Source of the DNA: Mycogone perniciosa
Lineage: Eukaryota; Ascomycota; Sordariomycetes; Hypocreales; Hypocreaceae
Direction of reading: 5' to 3'
DNA length: 64,000 nucleotides
Assembly (NCBI GenBank): GCA_025331125.1
Contig: JAOALB010000093.1
Location: forward strand, 62,001-126,000
Below, in pieces: positions 34,963-44,953 of this stretch. The notes below the pieces were generated by a model. The model ran no database searches. It saw nothing but the letters and a program-made list of their open reading frames with translations, and was not told where the DNA came from. The stretch's first letter is position 1; each line of letters starts with the position of its first letter. Made by a program: the position numbers and the translations under genes.

Positions 34963-35803
34963 GTTCTCAGAGCGCTCCGGACGGTAGTAGAATGAGGCAG
35001 AAATGCCGACCCGGGTTTGGAGTGTCGGTAGTTGGTGTTTGGAAGTCAGAGAAAAGGCGTGGAAGGCAGGGCTGGCTTCAGAACGACCCCAGTAAATCTG
35101 GTCCATCGATTGGTGGATGATGCAAGTGGAGGGCTGCGCGTGCAACACCGTGCAAGATGGTGGCGCTTGGCACGGACCGTTACGGGCACGCTGCAGGGCA
35201 TATGTACAGTGCATTTATGTCGACGAATTGGCATGCGATGCACTGTGTCACAGACCATTCCCTAAACGTAATCAAAAGGTTGTTTTGCCGCAGACCTTTT
35301 TGCAAGATTTTTTGTGTCAACGGATTTGGAAATAGACACCGAACCGCTCCTCCGTTTCTCTTCCACCGTTTAGAAACGGCCAAAGATGCATGTGAACAAA
35401 GTACGCACCTGTACGAGCGTTGCTGCATGCATGTAAAAGACCAAAAAATGGCATACTATTACTATTTACTAACACTGCTCCGTACTAATAGTCGCTATTG
35501 TGGATCTACTCCGTATTCTATTCCGTACATAAAGATTCGAGAAACCGTTGTCCTTGGCATAAAGAACAAAAATGGGAACACGTTTAATATGTTGCTCCTG
35601 TCAGGGAATAACCGGCAAGTATCTATGTACTATCTAGGTCTGCACCGAGAATTACTCCGTGCCATGGGTGCCGATGATCTTGACTCGAGCAAGAAACCAG
35701 TTACTACCCTTGCCAAACATGCTGGGGCATTCCGTACTAGGAGGCCGGGTATTAACCGCTCTAAATCACAATAGGGATGGTCTCGATTTATCGGTTCGGT
35801 GAG

Positions 35804-35819
35804 TACTCCGTACGGAGTA
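35804..35819. repeat. 16-bp perfect TAC palindrome
   Basis: tactccgtacggagta is its own reverse complement. It belongs to the dispersed TAC palindrome family and lies about 690 bp upstream of the CqsA-like gene. Confidence 0.85.
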
Positions 35820-36150
35820 AGGTATCAGACCTATCAGACCTCCAGCGTTAGTGAGCGAACTACCACCCATAGGACTATGCGCAATATCGCAATACTACTG
35901 CTATCTACGAAGTACAGAGTACAAAGTTCTATTGATAAAATACTGATTGGAGAGAAGATTACTAGTGGCAGCAATTGGACAAAACATCTTGCCCAGAAAA
36001 GGTCGATAGCGTGCGGTGGTGCCTTATAACTTCCATGACCGAGGTGGGTTGCACATAGTAACACATAGTAGCCATACAGTATGTTTATGCTTTTCTGTTC
36101 CGCGTCAGAAACGAATAGACTGTGCGTTAATCTACAGGGAGAGATGTTTT

Positions 36151-36185
36151 GTAACACATGTGAGGAGACTCCTCACATGTGTTAC
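36151..36185. repeat. Perfect 17-bp inverted repeat
   Basis: The arm gtaacacatgtgaggag (36151-36167) is followed by one base and its exact reverse complement (36169-36185). It lies 46 bp upstream of a TATAAAT and 324 bp upstream of the CqsA-like start codon. It could be a dimeric regulator's binding site or form a hairpin if transcribed. It does not share the TAC motif of the dispersed palindromes. Confidence 0.9.
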
Positions 36186-36230
36186 CGTACATGGTCTTGT
36201 TATTTGTCATGTTGAAGCCTGGGCACACTC

Positions 36231-36237
36231 TATAAAT
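36231..36237 (+). promoter_or_regulatory. TATA box of CqsA-like gene
   Basis: TATAAAT lies 272 bp upstream of the ATG and just after the inverted repeat, followed by CT-rich sequence (36250-36290) of the kind found at fungal transcription starts. The position implies a leader of about 200-240 nt. Confidence 0.5.
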
Positions 36238-36508
36238 CGGTCACTGAGGCCTTCCCTTTCCCTTTCCATTTCCCTTCCTCTTTCATAGCAGAATTGATCA
36301 TCTCGACGTTATTCCTTCTGATACGTTGTGAGTGTTGGGTATCTACCTCGTGATTTCCCATATCCCATCTAACCTCCTCTCCAACCCTAGTTTATACTAT
36401 TCAACACATCAAACCTGTCAACTAAATAACTCGCTTCGCTACAGCGACCAATATCAGTGATACTCAGATTTCGGATACATCACAAGAAAATACGTCCAAG
36501 TGCCTTCC

Positions 36509-37654
36509 ATGGAAGATCTCAGAGAACGAGTTGACAATTACTTCCGCACTCGCACCAAGGAGAAACGGGGTGTTTTTAAAGATTTTATTCACACTCCGCA
36601 TACCCAGCATGCCATCCGTCTCTATGAAAATGACTACCTCAACCTCTCAGACCACGAATATGTCGTGCAGTGCCAGGTGAAAGACTTGCAGAATCCTCTT
36701 AACAGAGGTACTATGATGTCTTCACTCTTCCTCACTGACGAAGACCCTCATCTCCGTCTGGAGCAGGACATGGGTTCTTGGTTTGGCAAGGAATGTCTCC
36801 TTGCTCAATCTGGCTATGCTGCTAATTCTGGCCTCATGTATGCACTTTGCAGACCAGGGATGAATGTCTACGTCGACTTATTCCTTCATATGTCGTTCTA
36901 CGACGGTCTTGCAGCTCGACGTGTCAAGGTTCATACCAATAGGCCCAATGATTTTCACCAACTCGAGGCCAACATCCAGAAACATGGCCCAGGCATCATT
37001 GTCATTGAGTCGGTTTATAGTACCATTGGTACATTTGCCCCCCTTGAAGAAATTGTGCGCATTAAGAACCAGTATGACTGTATTCTTGTCGTCGATGAAT
37101 CGCACTCCTTTGGTGTCTTTGACAGCAGGGGATTTGTTCATATGAAGGGTCTCCAGGATGATGTCGATTTCGTTACCGCGAGCCTATCCAAGGTGTATTG
37201 CACACGTGCTGGGGTTGTGTTTGCTCCTAACGCACTTTTCGTCAAAGAGAACTCCTCCCATTCCATTTTCAGTTCGGCACTCTTGCCGAACGACATTGTT
37301 CGTATCCGCGCAATGTGGGAGGTGGTCAAAGCCGCCGACGACCGTCGAGACAAGTTGCTCCAGGTTTCTCGGTTATTCCGAGATGAAGTCTCCAAAGTTG
37401 CTAGGGTTGAGAAGATCGACGGTCCCCATACTTCCCCTATCGTCAGCCTTCAAGCTAAAAATGAGGATGAGATGGTGCTTCTCCATCGACACCTATCCTC
37501 ACGTGGTATTCTCGCTGCCCCGTTCTTCTCTCCAGCCACCTCTCTGAGACACCCTCTTGTCCGCTGCACTGTCAACTCTATGATTACACCAGAGGATGTT
37601 GCGAAGATTGTGAACGCTGTCGCGGAATTCTTCACTTCGGCAGCTCGACTTTAG
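36509..37654 (+). CDS. CqsA-like alpha-oxoamine synthase (PLP enzyme)
   Basis: This is a 381-residue intronless PLP-dependent fold-type I enzyme of the alpha-oxoamine synthase family. These enzymes condense an amino acid or S-adenosylmethionine-derived donor with an acyl-CoA. Local sequence resembles the bacterial signal synthase CqsA/LqsA more than serine palmitoyltransferase, AONS or KBL, judged from memory. The matching segments are LAQSGYAANSGLMYAL (99-114), HGPGIIVIESVYSTIGT (159-175), VVDESHSFG (194-202), DFVTASLSK (220-228) and FSSALLP (254-260). Lys228 is the expected Schiff-base residue, Asp196 contacts the PLP ring and His127 stacks on it. There is no membrane segment or fused polyketide domain, unlike fungal SPT or sphingofungin-type enzymes. 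The true start is the ATG at 36509, opening MEDLRERV. No biosynthetic partners flank it. The product is unknown; an alpha-hydroxyketone or long-chain aminoketone is inference. Confidence 0.85.
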   Translation: MEDLRERVDNYFRTRTKEKRGVFKDFIHTPHTQHAIRLYENDYLNLSDHEYVVQCQVKDLQNPLNRGTMMSSLFLTDEDPHLRLEQDMGSWFGKECLLAQSGYAANSGLMYALCRPGMNVYVDLFLHMSFYDGLAARRVKVHTNRPNDFHQLEANIQKHGPGIIVIESVYSTIGTFAPLEEIVRIKNQYDCILVVDESHSFGVFDSRGFVHMKGLQDDVDFVTASLSKVYCTRAGVVFAPNALFVKENSSHSIFSSALLPNDIVRIRAMWEVVKAADDRRDKLLQVSRLFRDEVSKVARVEKIDGPHTSPIVSLQAKNEDEMVLLHRHLSSRGILAAPFFSPATSLRHPLVRCTVNSMITPEDVAKIVNAVAEFFTSAARL

Positions 37655-38667
37655 TCCAACACATTCACGGGGCCACCTTGCTGGGACACCAATCTCCTTA
37701 GAAAAACTACCTACGAGTAGAATGACCGACTTAAAGAAAGGGATTTCAACCATCTCTCTACACGTATGGCGTACTTGGGCAGCTGGACTCGGCTTAGCTT
37801 TCTTTTGTGAGTGGTTGTTCGGGTATGGAACGTTGGAGGAAGCAGTACGGAGTACTCCGTACTCGTAATGGATCAGGACCCGATATTATGCATCATGGCT
37901 TAGTGTACTTCGTATGGAGCACTTCATAAACGTTGCAGGATCAGTCATCCATAAGACCTTGCATTGTTGGGGCTTACGTTGTTTCGCATGGTCCAAGACT
38001 CAGTGCGCAGATTGAGCACATGATGGGATCACCTCGGCGAACAAAAGGTACCCAAGACCTGGCAGTACTCCGGATTCTCGCCGATAGCCCGTTTTCAGCG
38101 GCCTAGGCCCCTTGACCCACAAGGACACCAAGTACACCGAAAGTCGAAAGTACCTCGCCCGTGCCCCCACGGCTCTTGATCAACCGAACGAATATCCGCG
38201 ACACGTTAGATCATGTGCCTCCGGCCAAAATACGGCATTGCCTCTTGTTGGACGGATCGTAGCATTCCTCAACAATCCATGACCGGCACCCGCCGACCAC
38301 AGCTCCTTGGCGCCTTTTATTATTTTTTCTTCTTTCTTCTCGCCATCCCCCAGGTCTCTTCTGGCCTTGTACATACTACTTACTCCTACTATTTCACGCT
38401 CCTTGGTTCGTTGTGTAATCGGCCGTTGCCGCCATCGTCACATGTCATCCCATAGAACGACATCTTCCCTCGACGCCACCAACGACATTCCAACAAACAT
38501 TTCGATCGCCAGCGCTCTCCAATCCGTCGATTGACCTTGACGTTCCCACGCCCGCAGCAACAGACAAGCAATCGACCAGCTATCTACCGTCATACCTGAT
38601 ATACGGGGCTGCTATCACAAGCTTCCAGCCGCGGCATCTTGGCCCTCTCAACCCACGGTCAACAGCG
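37655..38667. other. Intergenic, PAH1 upstream region
   Basis: This holds the 3' end of the CqsA-like gene, an 18-bp TAC palindrome at 37845-37862, and a long pyrimidine-rich probable leader of PAH1 (38300-38667) with several upstream ATGs. No other gene was recognised. Confidence 0.5.
37845..37862. repeat. 18-bp perfect TAC palindrome
   Basis: gtacggagtactccgtac is its own reverse complement. This is the GGAG form of the family; the GAAG form is at 863-880. It lies about 190 bp after the CqsA-like gene. Confidence 0.9.
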
Positions 38668-40933
38668 ATGCAGTACGTCAGAAACCTCAGCGACTCGGTT
38701 TCGACGGCATGGAACTCCATCAATCCAGCAACACTGAGCGGTGCCATTGACGTTATTGTTGTCGAGCGTGATGATGGCACTTTGGCCTGCTCTCCGTTCC
38801 ATGTCCGCTTCGGCAAGTTCTCGCTCTTGCGGCCGTACGAGAAGAAGGTCGAGTTCCGTGTCAATGGCGTAAAGCAAAATTATTCCATGAAGCTGGGAGA
38901 GGGTGGAGAGGCTTTCTTTGTTTTCGAAACCTCTGATTCGATCCCCGAGTCTATGCAGACGTCGCCGCTTGTTTCCCCCGCAAGTAGCCCGCCTCTCGGA
39001 CCGGAAGATTCTACACCTGGATTGCAGGACCCCGATCTTCTCGAGCTTGATGGGGAACCTGGAAGACCCCATCGACCGTCACCTTCCATCATTCAGCCTT
39101 TACCAGATGAACATGGTATGTTCGCCTTCTACTCTACACGCCTTATTTCCCACTTACCTAGTTTCAGGCATGCTTACACCGTTGTCATCTTCCCCGAATC
39201 TGTCCAACAGTCGACCTGTATCTGGTGACTGGTCCGCAACCCTCAATCGCCCGCATAGTGATGATGCTCTGCGGCCGTCGGCACGCGCATCCCACCTTGA
39301 TGACGAAGAATCTGGTGATGGCGCAAATTCACCAGTATCGGAGAGATCACAAAGCCCCCCGCCCCTAGGGCCAAAGGAAGCCATAGAGCGTGCCAGGGCC
39401 CTCTCGAAGGGTTTATCGGCAGTCAACATTCCCACGCATATTACCGAGACGGGAGATCTTATGTTGGACATGACTGGTTTCAAGAGCAGCGAGGAGGACA
39501 TGCTTCGCGCAGAAATTCTTGCGAGGAACATCCTCTCCGAGGAAATGGATGGCAATTACGACATCGGAGCTCTCTTTGGCTTCGATGAAGAAGGGAACCT
39601 CTGGGTCTACAGCAGTGAGGACGCCAAACAGGCTGCTATGAACAAGACTATTGAGTCATCTCTGCAAGCACATCGTCGTACCGTCGCAGCCGACGCAGTT
39701 TCCGACCCCGGCTATCAGAGCGATGGAAGCGATATGACGACTACGCCACACGTACCCAGCCATCGACGCGCAGAATCTGATGCTGGTGTAGGGATGCAGA
39801 CACCTCCTCGCACCCCAACTGGTTCGCTACCAACCAGGAGCTACGCCAAAACACTTCGATTGACTAGTGACCAGTTGAAGGACTTGAGTTTGAAATCCGG
39901 TGAAAATTCCATGAGCTTCACGGTCAACCGAGCAACATGCTCTGCCAATTTGTATCTCTGGAAGCACGATACACCCGTGGTTATCTCAGATATCGATGGC
40001 ACCATCACCAAATCTGATGCCCTTGGCCACGTTTTAAACATGATCGGCCGAGATTGGACCCATTCGGGAATCGCAAAGCTTTATAGCGATATCGAATTGA
40101 ATGGGTACAATATCATGTACCTGACAAGTCGGTCGGTTGGTCAGGCAGACACAACCAGAGCCTACCTCAACAACATTGTTCAGGAAGGCTTCAAGATGCC
40201 CCATGGACCGACGATTCTGTCCCCAGATCGAACTATGGCGGCTCTGCGTCGTGAAGTCTATTTACGCAAGCCTCATGTTTTCAAGATGGCTACTCTTCGA
40301 GACATTCGAAACCTCTATGGCCCTGATGGAGGCCCTTTTTACGCGGGCTTCGGCAACCGTCTCACGGATCAGATCTCATACCGAACTGTCGATGTTCCGA
40401 GGACCAGAATTTTCACCATCAACTCCAATTCCGAAGTCTCACTTGATCTCCTAAGTCTTAACAAGCTCAAAATGACCTACGTCAACATCAATGAAGTCGT
40501 AGATCACTATTTCCCACCAGTTGACACCTTGGTTAGAGGTGGAAGAGAAGAGTACACGGACTTCATGTACTGGAGAGACGACCCTCTCCAGGTTGATGAT
40601 TTCTCCGCAAGCGGCAGTGAAGATGAGGACCAAGATGATCAAGGCAGCACCTACACTGAAGATGAAGACGAAGAAATCGGCGATGGCCTTGGAGATAGCT
40701 ACATCTCGCACGAATCTGTGGACGAGGAGGCAGATGACCGAATGGGTAACTCCATCACGGAGAGTGTCGAAGATGATGATGCTGACGATGAAGAAAACGA
40801 GGACGACGAGATGGATGAGGAGGAGGGCGAGGTCTCAGAGGATGAGACGCAAGTTGTTGAGGACGTCCCTGCCGAAATTATAACTGGGGTTGGTCACTTG
40901 TCTATGGGAAAGCAGATCAAGAAACAAAGCTAA
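38668..40933 (+). CDS. PAH1: Lipin, Mg-dependent phosphatidate phosphatase
   Basis: Lipin dephosphorylates phosphatidic acid to diacylglycerol at the ER and nuclear membrane, controlling lipid storage and nuclear shape. Exons 38668-39115 and 39168-40933 give 737 residues. The N-terminal lipin domain (residues 1-110) begins with an amphipathic helix, MQYVRNLSDSVSTAWNSI, then SGAIDVIVVERDDGTLACSPFHVRFGK with the conserved Gly region. The catalytic C-LIP domain has the HAD motif DIDGTITKSD at about residues 424-433, whose first Asp is the nucleophile, followed by GRDWTHSGIAKLY, YLTSR and FYAGFGNRLTD. The C-terminal tail is strongly acidic. The 52-bp intron joins in phase at Gly150. Orthologues include S. 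pombe Ned1 and yeast Pah1. Very secure. Confidence 0.96.
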
Positions 40934-41594
40934 GTGGTGCAGTATGATCATCGAGAAGCCGAAGAGAATGATCTACCACTCGTCGAAGTACCTGTGGAGA
41001 TTCGGCCTTCGCCCGATTCGCCATGAGAAGTGCATTTTAGCATTCCGAGGTGTTCTTTTCGGGCTCGACATTGGCCGCTGCAATTTCCTGCGTTGCTGGC
41101 ATTACTGCGAGGGGCATGATAGAGAGTGTAGCAAAGGCAATGCCGGATGGCTTGATGTTGGAAAGATGGGATGGGTTTCATATCATGGCATAGGCATAGC
41201 GTGGCGTTGGGTTTTTCTTTTCCCACTTTGGCATACATATATCTGGAAGTATCTTGAAAGCCGTGTAGAAAGGGCGGGGAGGGAAGATTTGTGCTTCTTA
41301 TGAACGCAAGTTCATGTCTTTGTCGTCCAGTGCTTCTTATAGATAGGATGGCTGCGGAAACTTTTTTCTTCTTCTCAACAGTCTCCTGTATCAGGCGGAG
41401 AGAGCCTTAACGCTATGGCTACTTTGATAGAAAGGGGCTTTGAAGCAGTGGTCTTCAGTTTTCTGTATAAACAACAAGATAGATCACAATGCCCATAAAT
41501 TTTGTTTTTGAACCTTTCTAACGACCCCTAGACCCCCATATCCTTAAAAAAAAAGAAGAAAAAGAGAGACAGAATTTTACTTTTTGTGTTTCTT
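40934..41594. other. Convergent 3' region
   Basis: PAH1 and HIS4 converge here, so only 3' untranslated sequence is expected. A/T-rich tracts lie near 41540-41580. The frame at 40890-41303 is not called. Confidence 0.6.
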
Positions 41595-44249
41595 TTACTG
41601 TCCATTCATGTGCTGGATTCGAATCTCAACAGCCCTCCTGTGAGCCTCCAACTCTTCCACCTTGGCTAGTTGCATGACTGCCTCGCCAACATTCCGCAGA
41701 CCATCGGCTGTCAGGTTGGAGCTGGTAATGTGCTTCATGAACGAGCCGAGGTTAACGCCAGAGTATTGCTTGGCAAACCCGTATGTTGCTATATAGCCGG
41801 TTAGCTCGGATGATTCGCCAAGGCAATATGCGGTGAGATGAAGTAATGGGATGAACTTACGTAGTGAGTGGTTCACGCCGGCGGAGTAATCGCCCACGCT
41901 TTCTGGGGTCCACTCTCCTATGAAGACGCTACTGGCGTTCATGACTAGGTCGACGATCTTGGGGGCGTCTTTGACCTGCAGGATGAGGTGCTCGGGGGCG
42001 TACTCGTTGCTGATGCGCATGGCCTCGTCGATAGTCTTGACAAGTACTGAAACAGAGTGTGCGATTGATCCGCGAACAATGTCAACTCTTGGCAAGGCCA
42101 TAGCCTGGTTGTGGACTTCATCTTCGATAGCCTTGAGTTGCTCCTCTGAGAGGTCGACTGCAATCAGAATGACCTGACTGTCAACACCGTGCTCAGCCTG
42201 AGAGAGCAGATCCGAGGCAACAAAGGCAGGGTTGGCCTCCTTGTCCGCAATGACGAGGACCTCCGATGGGCCAGCGGGCATGTCGATGCCAACTCCAGCG
42301 TTGGTGTCGTTGCTTACGTGCATCTTGGCCGCCGTGACGAATTGATTGCCAGGTCCCAGGATCTTGTCCACCTTGCTCACGCTCTCGGTGCCGTATGCCA
42401 TGGCGGCGACTGCCTGGGCACCACCCGCAAGGACGATACTCTCAGCGCCGACTTTGTGGGCGACATAGACAATCTCAGGAGTGATACTGCCGTCTGACCG
42501 AGGCGGAGAGGCAAGGACAATCTTCTTGCAGCCTGCGACCATGGCCGGGACACCGAGCATCAGAGCGGTACTCGGCAGGACAGCCGTGCCGCCAGGAACG
42601 TAGAGACCAACTCTCTCGATGGGTCTTGAGAAACGGCTGCAGACAACACCGGGCATCGTCTCAACCTGGAGGGGCTTCTCCTCCTTCTGTGCAGCGTGGA
42701 ACTTTCGGATGTTTTCAAATGAAGTGTCAATGGCCTTGATCGTCTCAGGGGGGAGATCCATCATTTCCTTGGGATAAGGTGCCTTGAGAACAGGAGAAGT
42801 CAAGGATGTAGCCCTTTCAAACTTGTGGGTGTATGAGAGAACAGCCTTGTCTCCGTTTTTGCGGACATCGTTGATGATTGGTGTGATAATCTTTAAGATG
42901 GCATCTGGTGACTTTTGAGAAGGGCGTTTCAGTATCTCTAGGAGCTCAGTTTCTGTTGCAGCTGCTGCGTCGATTCTCTGCATGACAATTCGATCGTTTT
43001 TAGACTCCTCTGGCTCCGTTGGCTTCACAGGGGCAGTGGGGGTCGTCGGCTTGATACCCTCCTTCTCTGCCCATTTCCCCTTGGCATCGCCCGTCCTTCT
43101 CTTAACCTTCAGGCTCTTAGCATCTAGGTTAGTCTCGATATCAGCCAAGCTCACACCAGCGCTGACGGCCCTCGCCAGCGCAAAGTAGATCAAATCAGCC
43201 GCCTCAAAAGCTACCTCCTGTGGGGTCTTTGCGTCACAAAGCTCCTCTGCCTCCTCCATAATCTTAGCCCTGAGCAACTTTTCGTCAGAGAATAGTCTTG
43301 CGGTGTATGAGCCAGCGGGAGCAGACTCCTTTCTAGATTTCAGGGTCTGCTCCAGGGCAGCGATACCAGTCAGGTCTCCAAAGCACCCGGATTGCTCCAG
43401 ATGGCAGAACCGGCCCTTTTGGTTCACAGCGAATTTCAGGGTATCGTTGTCGCAGTCCAAAGCGATGCGAATGAGCTCCTGGGTATCTCCGGAAGTGGCA
43501 CCCTTGATCCACAGCCCTCTCTTCCGGCTTTGATAGACACCAGTCTGCGTTCGCAAAGCTTCCAAAATGCTTTCCTCGCTTGAGTATGCCAATCCCAGGG
43601 CAATGCCGGATTCATCAGTGACTACCGTTGGGATGAGGCCATCAGCGCGGTCCGACTTCCAATAATTTGCAATAATCTTGGACAGCAAAACCTTGCTGCT
43701 GTCAGACTTGTCTGTCGTCAAGCCCGTCGAGGGCAGGATGGGAACTGCATGGCACTTCTGCGCAGCCTCAATGAACTGCTCCAAAGCGACTTCCGGTACC
43801 GGCTTCAAGTAGAGGACGTTGATTTTCTTTGCGCGGGCCTCCTCAGCAAACTTGTCCAAATCGACATTTTTAGGGTCGAAATCCTTGATTAATAGCCCGT
43901 TATCAGAAGCCGCAGACAGGTCTGGCTTTGATACGACAGGCAGCACTCTTGCGCCCAGCTCTGTGTATTGTGAAAGCGTTTCTGGCGCAACGAACACTCT
44001 GCGTGCCCCGCCATCGAGCAAAGCAAGCACATCGTCTGGTGATTCTAGGCTGGTCGCATCGAGGTGAGCATTGAATTCGGAGCTGTGGCGCTTGAAAAAT
44101 CGAGACAGCTTGTCCAGAATCTGCGGCGTCGCCTCCAGGAACGGACTGCCCAGAAGAGACACCTCTTCGCGACTGAGGCCGTCGAGATTGGCGAGCCCTG
44201 GCGGGATGGCGACGCCGATAAGGAACGGTAGAGGAAGTGCCGTCTCCAT
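41595..44249 (-). CDS. HIS4: Trifunctional histidine biosynthesis enzyme
   Basis: This protein catalyses steps 2, 3, 9 and 10 of histidine synthesis through phosphoribosyl-ATP pyrophosphatase, phosphoribosyl-AMP cyclohydrolase and histidinol dehydrogenase domains. Exons 44249-41861 and 41788-41595 give 860 residues, close to Neurospora his-3. The cyclohydrolase lies around residues 220-310 (LDCDNDTLKFAVNQKGRFCH), the pyrophosphatase around 325-405 (LRAKIMEEAEELCDAKT), and the dehydrogenase from about 440 on, with YVPGGTAVLPSTALMLG and GIDMPAGPSEVLVIADKEA. A 72-bp intron, a multiple of three, interrupts NHSL-PTYGFAKQYSG and leaves an uninterrupted frame, so it could be missed. Removing it restores that conserved motif. 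The ATG at 44249 (METALPLPF) is chosen; the frame upstream to 44258 starts only with TTG. Gcn4-type sites lie upstream. Confidence 0.96.
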   Translation of the reverse strand: METALPLPFLIGVAIPPGLANLDGLSREEVSLLGSPFLEATPQILDKLSRFFKRHSSEFNAHLDATSLESPDDVLALLDGGARRVFVAPETLSQYTELGARVLPVVSKPDLSAASDNGLLIKDFDPKNVDLDKFAEEARAKKINVLYLKPVPEVALEQFIEAAQKCHAVPILPSTGLTTDKSDSSKVLLSKIIANYWKSDRADGLIPTVVTDESGIALGLAYSSEESILEALRTQTGVYQSRKRGLWIKGATSGDTQELIRIALDCDNDTLKFAVNQKGRFCHLEQSGCFGDLTGIAALEQTLKSRKESAPAGSYTARLFSDEKLLRAKIMEEAEELCDAKTPQEVAFEAADLIYFALARAVSAGVSLADIETNLDAKSLKVKRRTGDAKGKWAEKEGIKPTTPTAPVKPTEPEESKNDRIVMQRIDAAAATETELLEILKRPSQKSPDAILKIITPIINDVRKNGDKAVLSYTHKFERATSLTSPVLKAPYPKEMMDLPPETIKAIDTSFENIRKFHAAQKEEKPLQVETMPGVVCSRFSRPIERVGLYVPGGTAVLPSTALMLGVPAMVAGCKKIVLASPPRSDGSITPEIVYVAHKVGAESIVLAGGAQAVAAMAYGTESVSKVDKILGPGNQFVTAAKMHVSNDTNAGVGIDMPAGPSEVLVIADKEANPAFVASDLLSQAEHGVDSQVILIAVDLSEEQLKAIEDEVHNQAMALPRVDIVRGSIAHSVSVLVKTIDEAMRISNEYAPEHLILQVKDAPKIVDLVMNASSVFIGEWTPESVGDYSAGVNHSLRKFIPLLHLTAYCLGESSELTGYIATYGFAKQYSGVNLGSFMKHITSSNLTADGLRNVGEAVMQLAKVEELEAHRRAVEIRIQHMNGQ

Positions 44250-44394
44250 GAGGGGCAAACTGAGGAGTATACTCTCAACAAGATACTCTTAACTGCGAGT
44301 CAATGTGGCGCAGGAATAAGAGGAAACAGAAAGAGGATCAAGGGACGATATATAAGAAAACGGTCTATCTTGCTAATGGACTTTTGCGCATCAA

Positions 44395-44401
44395 TGACTC
44401 A
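44395..44401. promoter_or_regulatory. Gcn4/CPC1-type site upstream of HIS4
   Basis: TGACTCA, the full palindromic consensus for Gcn4/CPC1 bZIP factors, lies 146 bp upstream of the HIS4 ATG. Core matches (TGACTC) also occur at 44297-44302 on the minus strand and 44565-44570 on the plus strand. His-3 type genes are classic targets of amino-acid starvation (cross-pathway) control. Confidence 0.6.
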
Positions 44402-44831
44402 AGCAAGCCAGAAGGAGAATCCATCGGAATGGGAATCGGCGGCAGTGATTTTTTGGTGGGGTTTGTCATTCTTACAGCGGTCATTTTGCAGAGCCCCTCC
44501 ACCGAAAACGCTGCTGTACTCCGTACTCTGCTAGAAAAAAGTGACTTCACTGTGCAGCAATGAATGACTCTCGGCTCATTGGACTGGGTATTTAAGATGT
44601 GGTCTGTGCACACCTCTTGGTGACTTTTCGGATTAAAGAGCTGCCGAACACTCAACAACCTGCATCAATGGCTAGGTGCTCGTGAATGCCTCTGCTATTA
44701 CTATTGTTGCCTCGTGCATTATATACAACAATAAGTGATCAAAACCCTCCTCTGCACACTCACAAGGAAATGCGATTTGCACTTCTTTCAAGACCCAAAC
44801 TGGCAAATAGGAACCCTGCGAACAAAGAAGC

Positions 44832-44840
44832 TATATAAAA
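44832..44840 (+). promoter_or_regulatory. TATA box upstream of TAF9
   Basis: TATATAAAA lies 114 bp before the TAF9 start codon. The spacing suits a transcription start around 44865-44900. Confidence 0.5.
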
Positions 44841-44953
44841 AGCTCCTGCGACTGCGCTCCAACGCGGCGCGCCGACTCTGCGCGACTGCACAAGCTCTCC
44901 ATCTCATCTTCTCTACCGCTCCCTCATCTGGATAACCCGAGACGCCCTTCACC

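Larger units (their letters stand above)
34963..36508. other. Intergenic, upstream of CqsA-like gene
   Basis: 1.5 kb between divergent genes. It contains TAC palindromes at 35804-35819 and nearby, a perfect 17-bp inverted repeat and a TATA box (both listed separately), then a CT-rich leader to 36508. The open frame at 35157-35774 lacks family resemblance or a good start context and is not called. Confidence 0.5.
44250..44953. other. Divergent promoter, HIS4 / TAF9
   Basis: The two genes are transcribed away from each other from this 0.7-kb region. It carries Gcn4/CPC1-type sites near HIS4, a TATA box near TAF9, and a TAC motif at 44517-44529. No additional gene is recognisable. Confidence 0.6.

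Noticed and set aside
35157..35774. 205-residue plus-strand frame before the CqsA-like gene
   Set aside because: It contains a TAC motif run and a Tyr-rich stretch from AT-rich DNA, with no family and no coherent domain. Likely chance.
36509..37654. Serine palmitoyltransferase LCB1/LCB2 as identity for the CqsA-like gene
   Set aside because: Too short for either subunit, lacks their N-terminal membrane region, and DESHSFG and the surrounding segments fit CqsA better. It stays as the alternative to test.
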